DNA of 20,149 bases. Origin: Phycisphaeraceae bacterium. GTDB taxonomy: Bacteria; Planctomycetota; Phycisphaerae; Phycisphaerales; UBA1924. The stretch covers positions 1 through 20,149 of the forward strand of contig WUAK01000011.1 of the NCBI GenBank assembly GCA_009827205.1. The letters run 5' to 3'. Under the pieces are notes generated by a model. It was not told where the DNA came from, searched no databases, and saw only the letters and a program-made list of their open reading frames with translations. A program made the position numbers and the translations under genes. This document shows positions 17,229 through 20,149 of this stretch, piece by piece; the stretch's first letter is position 1, and each line of letters starts with the position of its first letter.

Positions 17229-18854
17229 ATGATGCGTTCGACGTTTGGTGTTGCCCTCTCGGCAGGGATGGCTGTGTCTGTCATTGCTCAGGACTACCGC
17301 ACGATCGACGGCACGGGCAACAACATTGCCAACCCCGACCTTGGGTCTGCAGGAATGTTGCTCCTCCGAGAGTCCAGCGGCGCGCTGTACCAGGACGGGG
17401 TCGGCTCGATGATGCCACGCCCATCGGCGCGCACAATCTCAAACACACTCGGTTCTCAGACGGCGCCGCTTGGCAACGGGCAGGATCTCTCGAGTATGTT
17501 CTGGCAGTGGGGGCAGTTCATCGACCACGACTTCGCGCTCGTGGGCACCAACGCCGGCGACCCGGCGAGTATCGCGGTCCCCGCAGGAGACCCGTGGTTC
17601 GATCCGACGAACTCAGGTACCGCGACGATCCACTTCAACCGGTCTCTTTGCATCGATGGGATCAACTCACCCCGCCAGCACGCAAACGAGATCACACACT
17701 TCCTTGACGGCTCGATGGTCTACGGCTCTAACGAAACTCGCGCCACAACACTCCGCGAGCTCTCGGGCGGTCGCCTCCTGATGACGAGTGACGGGTTCAT
17801 GCCTCGAAACACGTTCGGCCTGCCCAACGCCAATGACACCGGTGCGCCGGACGAGTCGCTGTTCCTGGGCGGTGATGTCCGCGCCAACGAGCAGGTCGGG
17901 CTGACCGCGATGCACACGCTCTTTGTGCGAGAGCACAACCGCTGGGCAGACACGCTTGGCGCACAGAACCCAGGATGGGACGACGAGCGGATCTACCAGA
18001 CCGCACGCAAGATCGTCGGCGCCGAGATCCAGAAGATCACGTACGAGGACTGGCTCCCCTCGATGATGGGCGGCAAGCTGAACGCTTACGCCGGGTACGA
18101 CAGCAATGTTGATCCCTCGATGTCGAGCGCGTTCACAACAGCCGCGTACCGCTTCGGGCACACGATGCTGAATGAGCAGATACTGCTCGTCGGACCCCAG
18201 GGCCAGGACAACGGGTCCTACAACCTCTTCGAGTCCTTCTTCAGCCCGGATCTTGTCACACCGGATGGGGCGATGGAGGATCTGATGCGGGGTCTCGCTT
18301 GGCAGGAAGCGAACGAAGTAGACACGCAGGTCATCGATGATGTCCGAAACATGCTCTTCGGGCCTCCGGGTTCGGGCGGGCTCGACCTGCTCTCGCTGAA
18401 CCTCCAGCGCGGGCGCGACCACGGCATCGCCGACTACAACACAATGCGCGAGGACTTCGGGCTCGAGCGAGTGGATAGCTTCGACGACATCACGAGCGAC
18501 ACAAGCCTCGCGGCCGCGATCGCGCAGGCGTACGACAACGACATTGACAACGTCGACGCCTGGATCGGGTTGATGGCCGAAGATCACGCGCCGGGCGCCG
18601 CGATCGGAGAGACGCTGATGGCCATTTTCGCCGATCAGTTCTCGCGTATGCGCGACGGCGACCGGTTCTTTTATCTCAACGATACTGATTTGTTGCCCTG
18701 GCTGAGTGAGATCGAGAGCACGAGCCTCGCCGACATCATCGCATACAACACAGATGCGATGATCGCGGGGAATGTGTTCGTGGTTCCCACGCCGGCGTCG
18801 GCATTTCTTGTGGGGCTCGCCGGGCTGGGTGTAGCGCGGCGGCGCAGGGCCTGA
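17229..18854 (+). CDS. Secreted animal-type haem peroxidase with PEP-CTERM-like tail
   Basis: A 541-residue member of the animal (myeloperoxidase-like) haem peroxidase family, which oxidises halides or organic substrates with hydrogen peroxide. Key residues are intact: WGQFIDHD (94-101) with distal H100, haem-ester D99 and calcium-binding D101; distal R218 and ester-forming E221 in VRANEQ; the family stretch MHTLFVREHNRWA; proximal H311 in YRFGHTML; and LNLQRGRDHG (390-399). A short signal peptide (residues 1-21) precedes the domain. The C-terminus, VPTPASAF then a hydrophobic helix and RRRRA (519-541), is a PEP-CTERM-like sorting signal for exosortase processing, so the enzyme is probably released at or attached to the cell surface. 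GAAGGG lies about 8 bases before a double ATG. The actual substrate is unknown. Confidence 0.92.
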   Translation: MMRSTFGVALSAGMAVSVIAQDYRTIDGTGNNIANPDLGSAGMLLLRESSGALYQDGVGSMMPRPSARTISNTLGSQTAPLGNGQDLSSMFWQWGQFIDHDFALVGTNAGDPASIAVPAGDPWFDPTNSGTATIHFNRSLCIDGINSPRQHANEITHFLDGSMVYGSNETRATTLRELSGGRLLMTSDGFMPRNTFGLPNANDTGAPDESLFLGGDVRANEQVGLTAMHTLFVREHNRWADTLGAQNPGWDDERIYQTARKIVGAEIQKITYEDWLPSMMGGKLNAYAGYDSNVDPSMSSAFTTAAYRFGHTMLNEQILLVGPQGQDNGSYNLFESFFSPDLVTPDGAMEDLMRGLAWQEANEVDTQVIDDVRNMLFGPPGSGGLDLLSLNLQRGRDHGIADYNTMREDFGLERVDSFDDITSDTSLAAAIAQAYDNDIDNVDAWIGLMAEDHAPGAAIGETLMAIFADQFSRMRDGDRFFYLNDTDLLPWLSEIESTSLADIIAYNTDAMIAGNVFVVPTPASAFLVGLAGLGVARRRRA

Positions 18855-18897
18855 GAATCATCTGACTCCAAATCCGAAGTACCTTACATATCATGAC

Positions 18898-18909
18898 CCC
18901 GAACTCGGG
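18898..18909. repeat. Short inverted repeat CCCGA-AC-TCGGG before the AIM24 gene
   Basis: A 12-base inverted repeat about 20 bases upstream of the AIM24-family start and just after a TATCAT (18889-18894) that matches a -10 box in five of six positions. No good -35 was found at the proper distance. An operator overlapping the transcription start is possible. Confidence 0.25.
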
Positions 18910-18930
18910 CATGGAACGGGAGGTATCTTT

Positions 18931-19716
18931 ATGGCAACCGACATCATCGACTACAAGATCATCGGCAACGACATGCAGGCGGTGATCATCACGCTTGACC
19001 CGCAGGAAGCCGTCGTCGCTGAGGCGGGGGCAATGATGTACATCGACCCCGACGTGGAGATGGCCACCTCGCTCTCGATGAAGGGCGGCGGGGGCGGCGT
19101 GTTCGGGAAGCTCTTCGAGGCCGGCAAGCGCATGGTCACGGGCGAGTCGTTCTTTATCACGTACTTTGCCAACCAGGGCAGCGTCCGGCGCGACTGCGCG
19201 TTCGCGGCGCCCTACCCGGGGCATGTGATCCCGATCGAGCTTGCAGACCACGGCGGAGAATTGACGTGCCAGAAGGACTCGTTCCTCTGCGCTGCACGCG
19301 GCATCGAGATCGGGATCGCGTTCCAGAAAAAACTGGGCGTGGGCCTCTTCGGCGGCGAGGGCTTCATCCTCCAGAAGCTCTCGAGCGAGTCGGGCGACGG
19401 GCAGGCGTTCCTGCACGCGGGGGGCACGATCATCGAGCGCGAGCTCGCGCCCGGCGAGCAGCTCCGCGTGGACACCGGCTGTCTCGTCGCGTTCGAAAAG
19501 ACTGTGGGCTATGACATCCAGTTCGTTAAGGGCATCAAGAACAAGCTGTTCGGCGGCGAGGGGCTTTTCTACGCCGTGATGACCGGTCCTGGGAAGGTCT
19601 GGCTCCAGACGCTGCCCTTTAGCAGGTTCGCCGACCGAGTGATCGTCGCGAGCAGGACCAACAAGGGCGAGGGCTCTGTCCTGGGCGGCGTGTTCGACAT
19701 GATCGACGGGTCGTAA
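18931..19716 (+). CDS. AIM24 / TIGR00266 family protein
   Basis: A 261-residue protein of the widespread AIM24 (DUF124, TIGR00266) family, a trimeric-looking beta-rich fold related to Tubby-like proteins; no enzymatic activity is established for bacterial members. Features seen: the N-terminal DMQAVIITLDPQEAVVAEAGAMMYID, a Gly-rich turn followed by VFGKLFEAGKRMVTGESFFITYF, the repeated glycine motif LFGGEGFILQKLS and LFGGEGLFYAVMTGPGKVWLQTLPF, and a C-terminal Gly-rich end (GSVLGGVFDMIDGS). There is no signal peptide, so it is cytoplasmic or peripheral to the membrane. GGGAGGT sits 6 bases before the ATG, a strong site suggesting good expression. It follows the peroxidase gene after 76 bases; a functional link to it is not implied. 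Confidence 0.92.
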   Translation: MATDIIDYKIIGNDMQAVIITLDPQEAVVAEAGAMMYIDPDVEMATSLSMKGGGGGVFGKLFEAGKRMVTGESFFITYFANQGSVRRDCAFAAPYPGHVIPIELADHGGELTCQKDSFLCAARGIEIGIAFQKKLGVGLFGGEGFILQKLSSESGDGQAFLHAGGTIIERELAPGEQLRVDTGCLVAFEKTVGYDIQFVKGIKNKLFGGEGLFYAVMTGPGKVWLQTLPFSRFADRVIVASRTNKGEGSVLGGVFDMIDGS

Positions 19717-19822
19717 CCTCAAACGGACGTTCGGTTGCTTGATGTCTCTGGCGGATCGGCCGATACGGGACATGCCGGGTGCCTGCTGCCGATAGTGTTG
19801 TCGGACCCCGCCGGAGCTACCG

Positions 19823-20149
19823 ATGCGCGCCCTGATCCTGGCCGACAGCTGCAATCCAGAATGGCCGAGCCTCCCCGTCGTGGGCTACAAGGCCGCGCTC
19901 GCGCTCGGCGAGGTGTGCGATATCACGCTCGCCACACACGTGCGCAACAGAGAGAACATCGAGAAGCACGGCAAGGGCAAGTGCGAAGTCATTTACCTCG
20001 ACAACGAGTACATCGCCGGGCCCATGTACAAGGCCTCCACGATTATCCGGGGCGGTAAGAAGGTCGCGTGGACCGCTGGCATCGCGATGAGCTACCTGCC
20101 CTACATCGCGTTTGAGCGTCAGGCCTGGAAGCATCTTGGCGAGCGCATC
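19823..20149 (+). CDS. Glycosyltransferase N-terminal part (runs off the window)
   Basis: An open frame of 109 codons from an ATG at 19823 with GGAG 7 bases upstream continues to the end of the window without a stop. The sequence (MRALILADSCNPEWPSLPVV, GYKAALALGEVCDITLATHV, then IYLDNEYIAGP and VAWTAGIAMSYLPYIAFE) resembles the donor-independent N-terminal Rossmann domain of GT4/GT1-type glycosyltransferases. In these, a THVRNRENI stretch and a YLDNEYI stretch follow the first strands. The nucleotide-sugar-binding C-terminal domain is outside the window, so donor and acceptor cannot be stated. It starts 106 bases after the AIM24 gene, in a gap with no convincing promoter or terminator. Confidence 0.72.
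   Translation, partial: MRALILADSCNPEWPSLPVVGYKAALALGEVCDITLATHVRNRENIEKHGKGKCEVIYLDNEYIAGPMYKASTIIRGGKKVAWTAGIAMSYLPYIAFERQAWKHLGERI

Overview
The window is high-GC, densely coded bacterial DNA. It most likely comes from a Planctomycetota of the Phycisphaerae/Phycisphaerales type. The clues are a secreted haem peroxidase ending in a PEP-CTERM-like tail (VPTP, hydrophobic helix, RRRRA), a chorismate dehydratase of the futalosine menaquinone route, Gram-negative LptF/LptG-type permeases, and frequent switching of strand between very short transcription units. The lineage is inferred from gene content only. No rRNA, tRNA, CRISPR array, insertion sequence or prophage gene was seen.

Layout: a 5'-truncated PEGA-domain lipoprotein (+) meets a NeuD/PglD-type acyltransferase (-) end to end. 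A plus-strand run follows: mqnA, a large diverged sigma-70-like multi-HTH protein, and gatB, with gaps of only 17-18 bases. gatB converges on a GH57 glycosidase so closely that their stop codons share a TCATGA palindrome. Upstream of GH57 on the minus strand is an overlapping pair of LptF/LptG-family permeases. A lone plus-strand GAF protein with a degenerate GGDEF domain comes next. A minus-strand block then holds ybeY-corC-cysS (ybeY/corC overlap by 4 bases), an exported methyltransferase-like protein and nuoF. The right end is on the plus strand: the haem peroxidase, an AIM24/TIGR00266 protein and the start of a glycosyltransferase that runs off the window.

Most genes are housekeeping: tRNA charging (gatB, cysS), rRNA/ribosome maturation (ybeY with its usual partner corC), quinone synthesis and respiration (mqnA, nuoF), and outer-membrane lipid export (LptF/G). 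The parts that deserve attention are not a classic defence or biosynthetic island. They are three proteins built on familiar enzyme or factor folds whose key residues are changed: the sigma-like protein at 1981-3654, the GAF/GGDEF protein with GPNEF instead of GGDEF, and a secreted Rossmann methyltransferase-like protein without a glycine-rich SAM loop. In addition, YbeY has Asp in place of the third zinc-binding His. The extracellular-type peroxidase, by contrast, keeps every catalytic residue of the mammalian family and carries a bacterial surface-sorting tail.

No intergenic stretch exceeds 300 bases. The longest are 9420-9659 and 16975-17228; both lie between divergent genes and hold only short inverted repeats.
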